A stretch of DNA of 64,000 nt from Bacillota bacterium (GCA_023386955.1 JAEWIS010000058.1:17598-81597); one strand, 5' to 3'; positions 26,561 through 40,049 are shown, numbered from the stretch's first letter. The notes: generated by a model from the sequence alone, not told the origin. Numbers and translations: made by a program.

Positions 26561-26897
26561 AAGGGGATAACGACCGACTAGAGCGCGGGTGGGCGAATCT
26601 GACGGACAGGGGAGCCTCTATTTTGGCAGAAACCGCCGCTTGCGTATTCTAACGGAAGTGAGCGACCTTATGAAGCTCCATTTAGGTCCGGTCCAGCGGA
26701 TTTGTCACCAATAGCGTCTTCTGCCGCCGTTAGAAATCGGAAAGGGCGTTTTGGAGGCGAATAACGGCGCTGGCCGCCGTTAGAGGGAAGAGTGCATGAC
26801 CCGGCAGCCAAGCATATGGAATTTATACTTACGACGGCTTTGCCTAGGGTGTGTTTGCAAACACGCCATAAGGGCAAAGCGATGAGGAGGAAACAAC
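26561..26897. repeat. Gene-free gap with three TAACGG-type repeats and a palindrome
   Basis: 337 bp without a gene. Repeat copies related to those at 9.96-10.15 kb occur at 26649-26671 (TAACGGAAGTGAGCGACC), 26709-26733 and 26760-26783. The remainder holds the palindrome at 26851-26864 and the ribosome site of the next gene. Confidence 0.6.
26851..26864. promoter_or_regulatory. Perfect palindrome before the pectin methylesterase gene
   Basis: GTGTTTGCAAACAC is a perfect 14-bp inverted repeat 33 nt before the start codon, and TTTGCC/GGCAAA arms flank it. It has the look of a repressor site (LacI type) in the pectin operon leader. The cognate regulator is not adjacent. Confidence 0.45.
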
Positions 26898-27895
26898 ATG
26901 ATCGTGGCCAAAGACGGAAGCGGCGATTTTACAACCATTCAGGAAGCGGTGAACGCCATCCCCGAGAATGCACAGGGCTGGACAGTCATTCAAATAAAGA
27001 ACGGCGAATACAAGGAAAAGCTGGAAATCCTGAAGCCCCATGTGAAGCTGGTGGGCGAAAGCGTGGAAGGCACTGTCCTCACGTTTGATGACTACGCCAA
27101 AAAAACCTTCCCCGACGGCAGGGAGTACGGCACCTTCAACTCCCAATCCTTCTTGATCGGCGCCGATGATTTCGAAGCCGAGAACCTGACCATTGCCAAT
27201 ACGGCAGGCAGCGGGGACAAGGTAGGCCAAGCGGTGGCGGTTTATGCCGACGGCGACCGGCTGGTGTTCCGGAACTGCCGGTTTACGGCCAGCCAGGACA
27301 CCCTGTTTACCGCGCCTCTGCCTCCCAAGCCGGTAGAGCGGGCCACCTTTGGCGGGCCCCGGGATGCAGCGCCGCGGCGCAACCTGCGCCAATTGTATGA
27401 CCGCTGCTACATTGCGGGAGATGTGGACTTTATTTTCGGCTGCGCTACTGCGGTCTTCACGGATTGCGAGATTTTCTCGAAGAAGCGCCTTGTCCCCGAA
27501 GGGGGAGAAAAAACCATCCACGGGTACATAACCGCCGCCTCTACGGATGAGGACGTTCCTTATGGTTATGTGTTCTCCAACTGCCGGCTGACCGGTGATG
27601 CGCCGGAGCACACCGTATATCTGGGCCGCCCTTGGCGGGATTACGGCCATACGGTTTTCCTGAATTGCTGGATGGGTGCCCATATCAAGCCGGAGGGCTG
27701 GCATTATTGGAAGCCGGAGCGGGAGGAAACTGCCCGTTATGAGGAATTCGGCAGCACCGGCCCCGGAGCGGGCAAACGGGAAAGCCGGGTGCCGTGGGCG
27801 AAGATTCTGACAGAGGAAGAAGCGGGTAAATATGATTTGAACCGGGTTCTGTCCGGCCAGGATGGCTGGAGCCCCTTGAAGGAGGAACAAGCATA

Positions 27896-27896
<1 letters not shown>
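26898..27896 (+). CDS. Pectin methylesterase (CE8), cytoplasmic form
   Basis: 332 residues of right-handed beta-helix esterase. All family motifs are present: GDFTTIQEAVNAIP, QAVA (111-114), QDTLF (133-137, general-acid Asp134), GDVDFIFG (174-181, nucleophile Asp177) and LGRPW. Removes methyl groups from galacturonan. There is no signal peptide, which differs from most secreted homologues and fits work on imported oligogalacturonides. AGGAGG precedes ATG 26898. The stop overlaps the start of the next esterase (TAATG), so they are translationally coupled. Confidence 0.93.
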
Positions 27897-31862
<3,966 letters not shown>

Positions 31863-31988
31863 GCGTTTGTCCGATGGAAACACAGAACCCGCACTTCATA
31901 TTCCGAAATCGGGAAATCGCGTGTAAAATAGAAAAAGAGCAATATTTTCCACACAGCCGTCTTTACCGAAAGGGGAAGAAATGAGCAT

Positions 31989-33050
31989 ATGGATCAAACT
32001 ATCTATCAAATCGCCATTATCGGCTTTGGCGGAATGGGCAGCTACCATACCCAACTGATCCAGCCGGTAGCCCAGCTTCAGGTCCGCGGAGTCTACGACA
32101 TTCTGCCCTACCGTATGGAATTGGCTTCAACCCAGGGTCTCCGGGGTTACAGCAGTCTCGAGGAGGTGCTGGAGGATGCGGAGGTGGATGTGGTGCTGAT
32201 TGCCACACCCAACGATTCCCATAAGGAGATTGCCATCCGGGCCCTCCAAGCGGGCAAACATGTGATTTGCGAAAAGCCGGTGACGATGAACTCGGCGGAT
32301 TTCCTGGAGATTACAGCGGCTGCGGAAGCGGCAAAACGCGTATTTACGGTCCACCAGAACCGCCGGTGGGATCCGGATTTCCTGATTGTCAAAGAGATTG
32401 TGGAGAAGAAAAAAGCCGGTGAGGTCTTCCATGTGGAATCCCGGGTACACGGGGCCAACGGCATCCCCGGCGATTGGCGGCAGCTTGCGGCTTACGGTGG
32501 AGGCATGCTGCTGGATTGGGGCGTGCATCTCTTAGACCAGCTGCTTTTGCTGACGGACAGTAAGATTGAAAGTGTAAAGGCGGATCTTAGCACTATTCTC
32601 GGCACTGAGGTGGATGACGGCTTTACGGCCACCATCCGGTTTAAAGACGGACTCACTGCGGTCATTGAAGTGGGAACCACCAATTACATCAAGCTGCCCC
32701 GCTGGTATGTGAAGGGGACGGAGGGTACGGCGGTGATCCGCGACTGGAGCCTGGAGGGTGAGATTGTCCGCACCAACCCGGACGTGGCCAAGGTAGAGCC
32801 GACCCCGATCCAGGCAGGAGTCGGCTTGACCAAAACCATGGCCCCTCCCTCGGAGAAATCAACCCTGCGCCTGCCGGTGGAAAAGGCGGCTCCTCCTGCC
32901 CAAAGCTTCTATGAAAATTTCGCCGCCCTCCTGGACGGACGCTCCGCCCAAGCGGTGAAGAATGAGCAGGTGCTGCGTGTGCTCCGGCTGATTGAGAGTG
33001 TATTTGAAGCGGCCCGTACCCAAACTGTGGTGAAGGACACGGACCTGTAA
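31989..33050 (+). CDS. Gfo/Idh/MocA family NAD(P)-dependent oxidoreductase
   Basis: 353 residues. Rossmann motif GFGGMGSYH near 13-21, EKPVTMNS (catalytic Lys of EKP) and a C-terminal substrate domain with GGGMLLDWGVHLLDQ containing the conserved Asp/His. Oxidises a sugar or inositol-like substrate; which one cannot be told. AAAGGGGAAG precedes ATG 31989. It lies 126 nt after lacZ and 5 nt before an MFS transporter gene, with which it forms an operon. Confidence 0.9.
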   Translation: MDQTIYQIAIIGFGGMGSYHTQLIQPVAQLQVRGVYDILPYRMELASTQGLRGYSSLEEVLEDAEVDVVLIATPNDSHKEIAIRALQAGKHVICEKPVTMNSADFLEITAAAEAAKRVFTVHQNRRWDPDFLIVKEIVEKKKAGEVFHVESRVHGANGIPGDWRQLAAYGGGMLLDWGVHLLDQLLLLTDSKIESVKADLSTILGTEVDDGFTATIRFKDGLTAVIEVGTTNYIKLPRWYVKGTEGTAVIRDWSLEGEIVRTNPDVAKVEPTPIQAGVGLTKTMAPPSEKSTLRLPVEKAAPPAQSFYENFAALLDGRSAQAVKNEQVLRVLRLIESVFEAARTQTVVKDTDL

Positions 33051-33055
33051 CCCAC

Positions 33056-34279
33056 ATGCGGGGAAGAATGAACAGGTTTTTTTTGCTGGCCATCGTATTC
33101 GGCGGGTTTCTGGTTTTCGGCTTTTCGGAAAATGTCAAAGGACCCGCCATCCCCCGGATTCAGGGGGATTTTTTCCTGGGAGACACGCAACTGGGACTGC
33201 TTCTTGCTCTTAATTCTCTGGGATATCTGGTGGCTTGCTCGTTTACGGGCGCCTTGTCCCGCCGGATCGGCATCAAGCTGACGGGGATTCTCGCCTTTGT
33301 GCTGATGGCGGCTTCCGGGGTACTGATGTATTTGGCGGCCAATTACCAATTTTTATCGGCGTCCTATTTTTTGATGTATATCGGCAACGGGATGCTGGAG
33401 ATCGGTCTGGCCATTATGGCCGCGCGGATTTTCACTAAAAATACCGGCTTTATGATGAATCTGGCCCATTTTTTCTATGGGCTCAGCTCGACAGTGGCGC
33501 CGATTATCGGGGCTTCGATGATGGGCTGGCATTTTGGAGGAGGAGGAGAATGGGGCTGGCGGGGGATGTATCTGTTTATGCTCTCCCTGTCGCTGCTCCC
33601 TGTGATTCCCTCTTTGCTTGCTTCCTTCCCCCGGGGGGAGGAGGAGGGCGGCCAAGAAGGGGTGCCGTTCCGGCTGCTGATGCGCGATAAGGTGGCATGG
33701 CTGATAGTGGCGGTGCTTTCCTTCGGGGTGATTTCGGAGTTGGCAGTAGGCGGCTGGCTGGTGAATTTCCTGGAAAAAGCCTATGGCTGGACTACAGAAC
33801 GCGCATCCGGCATGCTGTCTTTATTCTTCCTGTGTTTTATGCTGGCGAGACTGGTGCTGGGACCGGTTACGGACCGCATCGGGTATACCTTGTCAGTTAT
33901 GATTTTCGCCGGTTTTTCCGGTCTGTGCAGCCTGGCCGCCATTCTGTTGGGTGAGCCCGCCGCGTGGCTGTTTGCCGTCGCAGGGGCGGGAATTGCCCCG
34001 GTTTATCCTACGGTGATGGCGTTGTTGGCCAAACGGTATCCCCAGGGCACAGAGACGGCCATTACCTTTACGGTTACGGCCATGGGGGTAGCCTGTGTCA
34101 TCGGCAATGCGCTGATCGGGTGGATCATCGACGGAGTGGCCGCCCTTGCCGGCGGCGGAGATGCGCAGCTGCTGGGCCTGCAGGCCGGGTACGGCTTTAT
34201 CGCGGCAATGGCGCTGCTGTGCGCCGTTACCTGCCTGTATATGTACCGTGTGATGAAGCGGCAGGGGAATTTGCTTTAG
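33056..34279 (+). CDS. Major facilitator superfamily transporter
   Basis: 407 residues with about twelve membrane segments and the loop-2 pattern GALSRRIGIKLTG. Resembles FucP/sugar-type MFS carriers. The start is uncertain between ATG 33056 (no clear site) and ATG 33068 (GGGGAAG only 3-4 nt away). Five nt after the Gfo/Idh/MocA gene, so it may import that enzyme's substrate. A terminator follows at 34323-34348. Confidence 0.88.
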   Translation: MRGRMNRFFLLAIVFGGFLVFGFSENVKGPAIPRIQGDFFLGDTQLGLLLALNSLGYLVACSFTGALSRRIGIKLTGILAFVLMAASGVLMYLAANYQFLSASYFLMYIGNGMLEIGLAIMAARIFTKNTGFMMNLAHFFYGLSSTVAPIIGASMMGWHFGGGGEWGWRGMYLFMLSLSLLPVIPSLLASFPRGEEEGGQEGVPFRLLMRDKVAWLIVAVLSFGVISELAVGGWLVNFLEKAYGWTTERASGMLSLFFLCFMLARLVLGPVTDRIGYTLSVMIFAGFSGLCSLAAILLGEPAAWLFAVAGAGIAPVYPTVMALLAKRYPQGTETAITFTVTAMGVACVIGNALIGWIIDGVAALAGGGDAQLLGLQAGYGFIAAMALLCAVTCLYMYRVMKRQGNLL

Positions 34280-34287
34280 GCAATGGG

Positions 34288-34348
34288 ATGGCCACGTGAT
34301 TTCGTGGCCATTGGATTGCTCAGCCGGGACCTTGGGTCCCGGTTTTTT
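34288..34348 (+). terminator. Hairpin plus terminator after the MFS gene
   Basis: A perfect hairpin ATGGCCACG...CGTGGCCAT (34288-34311) is followed by GCCGGGACC/GGTCCCGG (34323-34342) and TTTTTT. Confidence 0.85.
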
Positions 34349-34531
34349 GAGTTTGGGCGGCAGGGGGCAGGGCAGAGGTTGGGGAGGGTGCTGTTGAGGA
34401 GCGATAAGGTTCGGATTGCTGCTGAAGATCGACAGGTGAGGAGGAGTGACAGATGCGGAGTGCTGCTGATTAGTTGGAGGGAGGGTGATGGGGATAGGCG
34501 TAAAAGGGGCAGGTGTGGGTAAAGGGAACGG

Positions 34532-34982
34532 AATAACGGAAGTATACTTCCGTTATTGGCTCGCCGCGGCGGCGTGAGAGGCGATAGCGGAAAGAGTTTT
34601 CCGCTATCCCGACTCTACCCCCAGCTAACACTAGCAGTCTGCCGGATTAGCGGAAAATCGGTTCCGCTAATCCATCCCGAAGCAGCCCTGCGCGGCCGTT
34701 AGCGGAAAAGAGCTTCCGCTATTCCGCGGCCGGCCACTGCCAAAGCATCAGCTGCTCGGTTAGCGGAAGCCTAATGTCCGCTATTGGGCCTGCATTGCCG
34801 CATTTCGGGCTATAGCGGCAGCTTGGGTTCCGCTATTTGCCCGCTGCAGGACACCACAGAGGCGCAAAAAGAGGAATAACGGAAACTTGCCTTCCGTTAT
34901 TCCTCTTTTTAGTCTACAGCGCAGACGATAGCGGACAACTGCCTTCCCCTATCCGCGTTTGCTCAACGTTAAACCGCTATCC
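34532..34982. repeat. Eight spaced palindromic elements, TA(A/G)CGGAA...TTCCG(C/T)TA
   Basis: Within a 970-bp gene-free gap (34280-35247) eight ~26-30-bp hairpins lie at 34532-34557, 34583-34608, 34644-34673, 34698-34724, 34758-34787, 34811-34837, 34866-34910 and 34927-34953, and a half copy at 34973-34982. Each has TA(A/G)CGG(A)A and its complement around 5-8 variable bases. Flanking bases co-vary (AATAAC/GTTATT, GATAGC/GCTATC, GGATTAGC/GCTAATCC), so pairing is conserved although sequence differs. The copy at 34866-34910 has AAAAAGAGG/CCTCTTTTT flanks and could terminate transcription both ways. Confidence 0.8.
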
Positions 34983-35011
34983 GCACACCGCAGCTTGGAT
35001 GGTGATCGAAA

Positions 35012-35220
35012 AACCAGCTAATCCAACCCGCTCCATCATCAGGATGAGGTCATCCCATCGGTACATCTCAAGGTGCGCCTTCAAGTAACATTAGTTAGTT
35101 CAACCAGCTCCCCCACCAGCAGGAGGTCATCCCATCGGTACATCTCGAGGTGCGCCTTCCAGTAATATTAGCTAGTTAAACCAATTCACCCACCAGCAGG
35201 AGGTCATCCCAACTGTTCAT
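35012..35220. repeat. 77-bp tandem repeat, about 2.6 copies
   Basis: GAGGTCATCCCA starts at 35046, 35123 and 35200, exactly 77 bp apart, and the sequence between is nearly the same in each unit. On the minus strand the copies read ...MYRWDDLLLVGELV or ...MYRWDDLILMMERVG; since 77 is not a multiple of 3 the frame shifts from copy to copy. It may be the multiplied 3' end of a lost gene. It ends 28 bp before the GH27 stop codon. Confidence 0.75.
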
Positions 35221-35247
35221 GTTAACGGGCGTTACGAGTGCCGCCCC

Positions 35248-36561
35248 TTAGCCCTCCGGCGCCAGCTTCACCAGCTTGCTGCCGTGAGGCGGCAGCGTAT
35301 ACCGCAGCCCCTCCTCCACCCGGCCCAGGCTGCGCCGTGCCCACAGATCCCGGGCCTCCCGGGCCCCGGGGGCCAGCCCCAGCTCCGCCAGCTCTGCACC
35401 AACCTCAGCCGGTGCATCCCCCAGATTGAACAGCGCCACATACACGCCGCCGTCTGGAGCCAACGAGGTCCATACCGTCCGATCCTCCCGACGGTATAGA
35501 GGCCGGGCACCCCGGCCGTCCCGGTGGACCGCCAGCACCTCCTCGTTGGTTAACAACGATAAGGTCCACGCGTCATTGTCCCGCAGCTCGCCTCCGAACA
35601 TCAGGGGAGAGCGGAAAAGGCTCCACAGGGTCATCATCGTCTGCTGCTCCTCCGGGGTAAACCGGGTTTGGCGGTTGCTGGCGCCGCCGTCCACGGAGCG
35701 CAGCCCGATATGGCCCAAGGGCAGCATATCGCAATCCGGCCAGGAGCCGTTGCCAACGAAGGGGTACCACTGCTCGCAGCGTCCGAACATGTCCTTCAGA
35801 AGCGGCCATACATCCCAGAAATCGTCGGTCATCCGCCACATATTGGCGTTACCCGCCAGCAAGCCGCCATATTCCAGGGGAGCCGCTCCCGGCGATAGGC
35901 TCAGCACCATAGGGCGCCCGCAGCGATCAATGGCCGTTCGGATCATTTCAATTTCCCGATGGTGGATGTGGTACAGCCGGGAGGCGGCAATATCATCCAC
36001 CTTCACAAAATCCACTTCCCATTCCGCATAAAGCCGGAACAGGGAATCGTAATAGGCCTGGGCTCCCTCCGCATCGGGATTCACCCCATACATATCCGAG
36101 TTCCAGGGGCAGATATTGTTGGCGGCGATCTCCCGTGCCCGGCGCTCCGTGCCCAGAATCGGAGTGTTGGCGTGTACAGCCTGCCGGGGGATGCCTCTCA
36201 TGATATGGATGCCGAACTGAAGGCCCAAACCATGAATCACATCCGCCAGGGGCTTAAAGCCCTTGCCTCCTGCCGAGGAGGGAAACCGGTTGACTGCGGG
36301 AACCAGCCGGGAATATCCGTCCATTTCCAACGGGACAAAGGGGCGGTAAGATGAGGAGAGGGCACCCGGCTCATACCACTGGATATCCACCACCACGTAT
36401 TCCCAGCCGAAGGGTCTAAGATGCTCCGCCATATACCGGGCATTGCCCAGCACCTCCTCCTCCATAACGCTGGCCCCGTAACAATCCCAGCTGTTCCAGC
36501 CCATTGGAGGCGTTGCCGCATAGTGCTTATGTGCCGCCTTGTGTACACCTGTACCGGACAT
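35248..36561 (-). CDS. GH27 alpha-galactosidase
   Basis: 437 residues. Barrel opening PPMGWNSWDCYGASV, nucleophile Asp in VDFVKVDDIA, and a C-terminal beta-sandwich domain. A probable acid/base Asp lies in the RMTDDFWDVW segment. No signal peptide, so it should remove alpha-galactose (or arabinopyranose, known for some GH27) from imported oligomers. AAGGAG is 9 nt before ATG 36561. The AraC gene lies 110 nt upstream in the same direction and probably regulates it. Confidence 0.92.
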   Translation of the reverse strand: MSGTGVHKAAHKHYAATPPMGWNSWDCYGASVMEEEVLGNARYMAEHLRPFGWEYVVVDIQWYEPGALSSSYRPFVPLEMDGYSRLVPAVNRFPSSAGGKGFKPLADVIHGLGLQFGIHIMRGIPRQAVHANTPILGTERRAREIAANNICPWNSDMYGVNPDAEGAQAYYDSLFRLYAEWEVDFVKVDDIAASRLYHIHHREIEMIRTAIDRCGRPMVLSLSPGAAPLEYGGLLAGNANMWRMTDDFWDVWPLLKDMFGRCEQWYPFVGNGSWPDCDMLPLGHIGLRSVDGGASNRQTRFTPEEQQTMMTLWSLFRSPLMFGGELRDNDAWTLSLLTNEEVLAVHRDGRGARPLYRREDRTVWTSLAPDGGVYVALFNLGDAPAEVGAELAELGLAPGAREARDLWARRSLGRVEEGLRYTLPPHGSKLVKLAPEG

Positions 36562-36670
36562 ATTCCTAATCTCCTTTTATTCAACTTTGTGGCTTTATAC
36601 AGGTATCATAGGCAATGTCCGGCCCAAGGTCTACGACAATTAATTGCCCCTGGTTGTAAAATATTGCGCA

Positions 36671-37549
36671 TTAAAAAGTGATCCGCTCCATCCCTACCAC
36701 ACTCCGGTGCTGGCGGAGCTCTCCGGGTGTGAAGCCCACCCATTTGTGAAACACCTTAATGAAATAGCTGCTGCCGGCATAACCCACCTTTTTGGCCACC
36801 TCTTCCACGGTCAGCTCCGTTTCCCGCAAAAGGGCAACTGCCTGCCTCATCCGCACCTTGGTGAGAAACTCCAGAGGGGTCACGCCCGTATGCCGCTTGA
36901 ACAGCCGGATAAAATGATACTTGGATAGCCCCGCCATCTCGGCCAACTGCTCCACACCGGCAATGCGTGCCGCATTGGCCTCCATCTCCTTCACCGCCAA
37001 TACTACACCAGCAGGCCAGTTTTCCTGCCGGGTTCCCCCTCCCGAAGCGTAACGGAGAAGCTCCATCATAAATCGGTAAACCAGCGCCGAGGCGGTATAC
37101 CCATCCCCGATCTGGTTGTACAGTCCCGAACGGACCATATCCTCCAGCACCAAGAGCAGCGGGCTTTCAGCGGGAATAGTGCACACCGGAGATAATCTCC
37201 GGCAGGCCTGCTCCCATTGTTTTTCCAAACCCCACGGACGGAACAGAATGAAGCAGAACTCCCAGTACGGGCTGGATTCGGGCAAAAAATACCGGTGCTG
37301 GCCAGGGATATCCACAAGAAAGGCCTCTCCGGGTCCCACGGTCCTGACGCTGCCGCCAATATCGATGCAGCCGGAGCCGGAAACAGTATATTGGAACAGA
37401 CACAAGGGCCCGTCGATCCGGGTTAACCCGTCCCACTGGTAGCCGGTAGAGGTAACCTGATCATAGCCCAAGGCGAATAGCTGGAACAGCTCCGTCCGGC
37501 TGGATGTTTCCCCGAACCGGAAGCCGACCGTTTGGCAAGGGAGCTTCAC
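36671..37549 (-). CDS. AraC family regulator upstream of the alpha-galactosidase
   Basis: 292 residues. N-terminal cupin (FQYTVSGSGCIDIGG, PGEAFLVDIPGQHRYFLP) and C-terminal double helix-turn-helix (GVEQLAEMAGLSKYHFIRLFKRHTG; TVEEVAKKVGYAGSSYFIKVFHKWVGFTPGELRQ). The start is GTG 37549 with AGGAGGGG 7 nt before it. Likely controls the GH27 gene that follows. Confidence 0.9.
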   Translation of the reverse strand: MKLPCQTVGFRFGETSSRTELFQLFALGYDQVTSTGYQWDGLTRIDGPLCLFQYTVSGSGCIDIGGSVRTVGPGEAFLVDIPGQHRYFLPESSPYWEFCFILFRPWGLEKQWEQACRRLSPVCTIPAESPLLLVLEDMVRSGLYNQIGDGYTASALVYRFMMELLRYASGGGTRQENWPAGVVLAVKEMEANAARIAGVEQLAEMAGLSKYHFIRLFKRHTGVTPLEFLTKVRMRQAVALLRETELTVEEVAKKVGYAGSSYFIKVFHKWVGFTPGELRQHRSVVGMERITF

Positions 37550-37829
37550 GGAATACCCCTCCTATTGGTTACATAAGAAGAACTCCTTTTATTATAACGG
37601 TTTGGCTGCATCCGGGGTGGGATCAGATGGTCAGACACACTTTTATATGTAAATTTTATTGATACATAATCATATTTTATCAGACAAGAAAAAACTCGAA
37701 AAAAGTTCCATCACGCAAAATGTCAGAAAACATCACATACCCGATTGACGCTCTACCTCCGGGGTGGTACCTTAATACAGTAATCTTGACCGAGGGAATC
37801 ATCACCCATGTTCTTAGGAGGCGCACAGC

Positions 37830-38816
37830 ATGACAGGCCAAAGGATTTTATACTTCGATACGATGACAGCGGATATGAAGGAGCTTCTCCGTTCACGGAT
37901 GCCGAGAGGGTATGAGCTGGTATTCTGGGACCAGTGCGACGAAGCAGCCAAGGAAAAGGAGCTGGGCCAGGCCTCCTATCTGATGGCGACGGTATTTCCC
38001 GTTACGGCAGCGCTGATCTCTCAAGCTAAGAAGGCCAAACATATTCAAAAATGCGGTGTGGGCCTGGATAATATCGATATGGCGGCCGCTTCGGAAAGAG
38101 GAATTTCCGTTTCTAACATACCCGGCTGCAATGCAGTTTGTGTGGCAGAACTGACCCTGATGCTCATCCTGTCCCTGTACCGGAAGCTTCCGTATGCCAA
38201 CACCCGCACTAAGCAGGGAGAGTGGCTGACCTGGGCCCTGCGGCCAGATTCCTACGAGATGAAGGGCAAAACCCACGGTCTGATCGGGATGGGATATGTA
38301 GGCTGGGAAACAGCTGTGCGCTCCAAGGCGATGGGTACCGATATATTGTATTATGATCAACGGCCTCTTCCGGAGCAAAAGGAAAAGGAGCTGGGAGCCC
38401 GGTTTGTCGGGCTGGAGGAGCTTCTGTCCCAATCTGACATTGTCAGCGTCCACGTTCCGCTGGTTCCCGGCACACGCCATCTGATCAACCGGCAGCGTCT
38501 GCAATTGATGAAATCCAATGCGGTGCTGATTAACGTGGCCAGAGGTGGAGTTGTGGATGAAAAGGCCTTGTACGAGGCATTGGTGGCAGGTGAAATCAAA
38601 GGTGCGGGACTGGATGTTTGGGAACAGGAGCCTGTTCCGGCAGACCATCCGCTGCTGCAATTGGAGCAGGTGATTGCCACTCCGCATATCGGCGGTGGCA
38701 CACGGGATACGCTGATCCACGTATACACCCAGGCTTTTGCCAATATTGAACGGGTTGAACAGGGGCTGGAGCCGATGTTCGTAGGCAACAGCTACCGGCA
38801 TATGACAGTTGGTTGA
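37830..38816 (+). CDS. D-isomer-specific 2-hydroxyacid dehydrogenase
   Basis: 328 residues, phosphoglycerate-dehydrogenase-like. Cofactor motif GMGYVG, catalytic Arg in NVARGGVVDE, Glu in DVWEQEP and His in ATPHIGG. No regulatory ACT domain, so not a classical SerA. Substrate unknown; reduction or oxidation of a sugar-derived keto acid is possible. TTAGGAGG precedes ATG 37830. The 280 bp upstream contains TTGACG at 37745-37750 as a candidate -35 and nothing else clear. Single gene ended by a terminator. Confidence 0.88.
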   Translation: MTGQRILYFDTMTADMKELLRSRMPRGYELVFWDQCDEAAKEKELGQASYLMATVFPVTAALISQAKKAKHIQKCGVGLDNIDMAAASERGISVSNIPGCNAVCVAELTLMLILSLYRKLPYANTRTKQGEWLTWALRPDSYEMKGKTHGLIGMGYVGWETAVRSKAMGTDILYYDQRPLPEQKEKELGARFVGLEELLSQSDIVSVHVPLVPGTRHLINRQRLQLMKSNAVLINVARGGVVDEKALYEALVAGEIKGAGLDVWEQEPVPADHPLLQLEQVIATPHIGGGTRDTLIHVYTQAFANIERVEQGLEPMFVGNSYRHMTVG

Positions 38817-38856
38817 AAATGAGTCGCTTATACAGCGGTGTACTGCTGCTTCAAAG

Positions 38857-38892
38857 AAAGCTGGCCGGACAAATATCCGGCCGGCTTTTTTT
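38857..38892 (+). terminator. Terminator after the hydroxyacid dehydrogenase
   Basis: AAAGCTGGCCGGA pairs with TCCGGCCGGCTTT around CAAATA, with TTTTTTT. Confidence 0.92.
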
Positions 38893-38960
38893 AGGTTTCG
38901 GCGATTTTTCCGTATTGACTCCGCTATACAGACAACAGTAGAATGAATGTAATACTGGAT

Positions 38961-38976
38961 ACGTAATCGTTTACGT
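38961..38976 (+). promoter_or_regulatory. LacI-family operator, regulator promoter
   Basis: ACGTAATCGTTTACGT, a near-palindrome 17 nt before the LacI start. A matching site is at 40141-40156 before the sugar kinase. Confidence 0.6.
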
Positions 38977-38992
38977 GAAAAAGGGGAGCCTT

Positions 38993-40000
38993 ATGCCCAA
39001 TATTAAGGATGTGGCCAAAGCGGCCCAAGTGTCCACCGCTACAGTCTCACATGTGATAAACGGCACCCGTTTTGTCAGCGAGGAAACCCGCCTCCGTGTG
39101 CAGGAGGCCATGGCAGAGCTGCATTATACCCCCAACTTCGTCGCCCGGAATTTGCGCAGCAAAAAATCCGGGATTATCGGGCTTTTGGTGCCGATGCTGC
39201 CGGGGGATTCCTCCAATTATTTTTTTATGTCCGTGGCCCAGGGGATTGAAAGCGTCCTGATGGAGAACGGATACAATCTGGTTCTGGGGAATACCAAGGA
39301 AAGTGTGCAGGTGGAAAAGGAGCAGCTCCGCCTCTTCCTGGCGCAGCAGATTGACGGGTTGATTCTGGCCCCGGCTCCCGGGGACCATACCTTCGTGGAC
39401 GAAACCGTAGGCCAGGCAATTCCTGTGGTCTGTGTGGACCGCCGTCCCGAAGGGTTCAGCGGGGATTGTGTGCTGGCGGATGGCATGGGTGGAGCCTTGG
39501 AGGCTACCCGGCTGTTGATCAGGCAGGGCCACCGCAGGATCGGCTTTCTGTCGCCGGTGCCGGGCATCTCCTCCACGGAGGAACGGCTCCAAGGTTACCG
39601 GCAGGGGCTGGAGGAGGCGGGTTTACCCTTCCTCCCGGAGCTGGCGGCTGCCCTTTCACCCGGAGAGAACGGCTTCGACAGTGGTTATCGTCTGGCGCGT
39701 CGGCTTTATGAGGAAGGTGGCGTTACGGCGCTGTTCGCCGGGGATAACCAGATGGCCATGGGGGCCTTGTGCTTTTTCCAGGAGGCGGGAGTCTCTCTTC
39801 CGGGCAAAATGGCCTTGGTGGGGTTCGACGATTATGACTGGTCGCGGATTACCACGCCTGCCCTGACGGTGGTGAAGCAGCCAGCCTTTGAGCTGGGCCA
39901 AACAGCGGCACGGATGGTGTTTGACCGGATCATGCAGCCTGACAAAGAACCGGAGCTGGTACGTCTGCCCACCCGTCTGGTGCTGCGGGCTTCGGTGTAG
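38993..40000 (+). CDS. LacI family transcriptional repressor
   Basis: 335 residues. N-terminal helix-turn-helix and hinge (NIKDVAKAAQVSTATVSHVING, LRVQEAMAELHYTPNFVARNLRSKKS), then a periplasmic-binding-like effector domain (IIGLLVPMLPGDSSNYFF, GFDDYDWSRITTPALTVVKQP). ATG 38993 is 5 nt after AAAGGGGAG. Its own promoter and that of the sugar kinase downstream carry the same ACGTAATCG(A/T)TTAC operator, so it likely represses both and responds to the kinase substrate, probably fructose. Confidence 0.93.
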   Translation: MPNIKDVAKAAQVSTATVSHVINGTRFVSEETRLRVQEAMAELHYTPNFVARNLRSKKSGIIGLLVPMLPGDSSNYFFMSVAQGIESVLMENGYNLVLGNTKESVQVEKEQLRLFLAQQIDGLILAPAPGDHTFVDETVGQAIPVVCVDRRPEGFSGDCVLADGMGGALEATRLLIRQGHRRIGFLSPVPGISSTEERLQGYRQGLEEAGLPFLPELAAALSPGENGFDSGYRLARRLYEEGGVTALFAGDNQMAMGALCFFQEAGVSLPGKMALVGFDDYDWSRITTPALTVVKQPAFELGQTAARMVFDRIMQPDKEPELVRLPTRLVLRASV

Positions 40001-40019
40001 CAAGGGGACTCTGCTCTGG

Positions 40020-40049
40020 CCGCATCAGGCGTTTGAAAGCCTCATGCGG
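40020..40049. repeat. GC-rich hairpin after the LacI gene
   Basis: CCGCATCAGGC and GCCTCATGCGG form an 11-bp stem with one mismatch. There is no run of T, so it may stabilise the mRNA end rather than terminate. Confidence 0.4.

Noticed and set aside
34532..34982. CRISPR array.
   Set aside because: The elements differ from each other, spacing is irregular and no cas genes occur nearby.
37755..37772. CCGGGGTGGTACC resembles the T-box sequence of tRNA-sensing leaders, upstream of the hydroxyacid dehydrogenase.
   Set aside because: There is no terminator after it, too little leader before it, and it overlaps the region where the promoter is expected.
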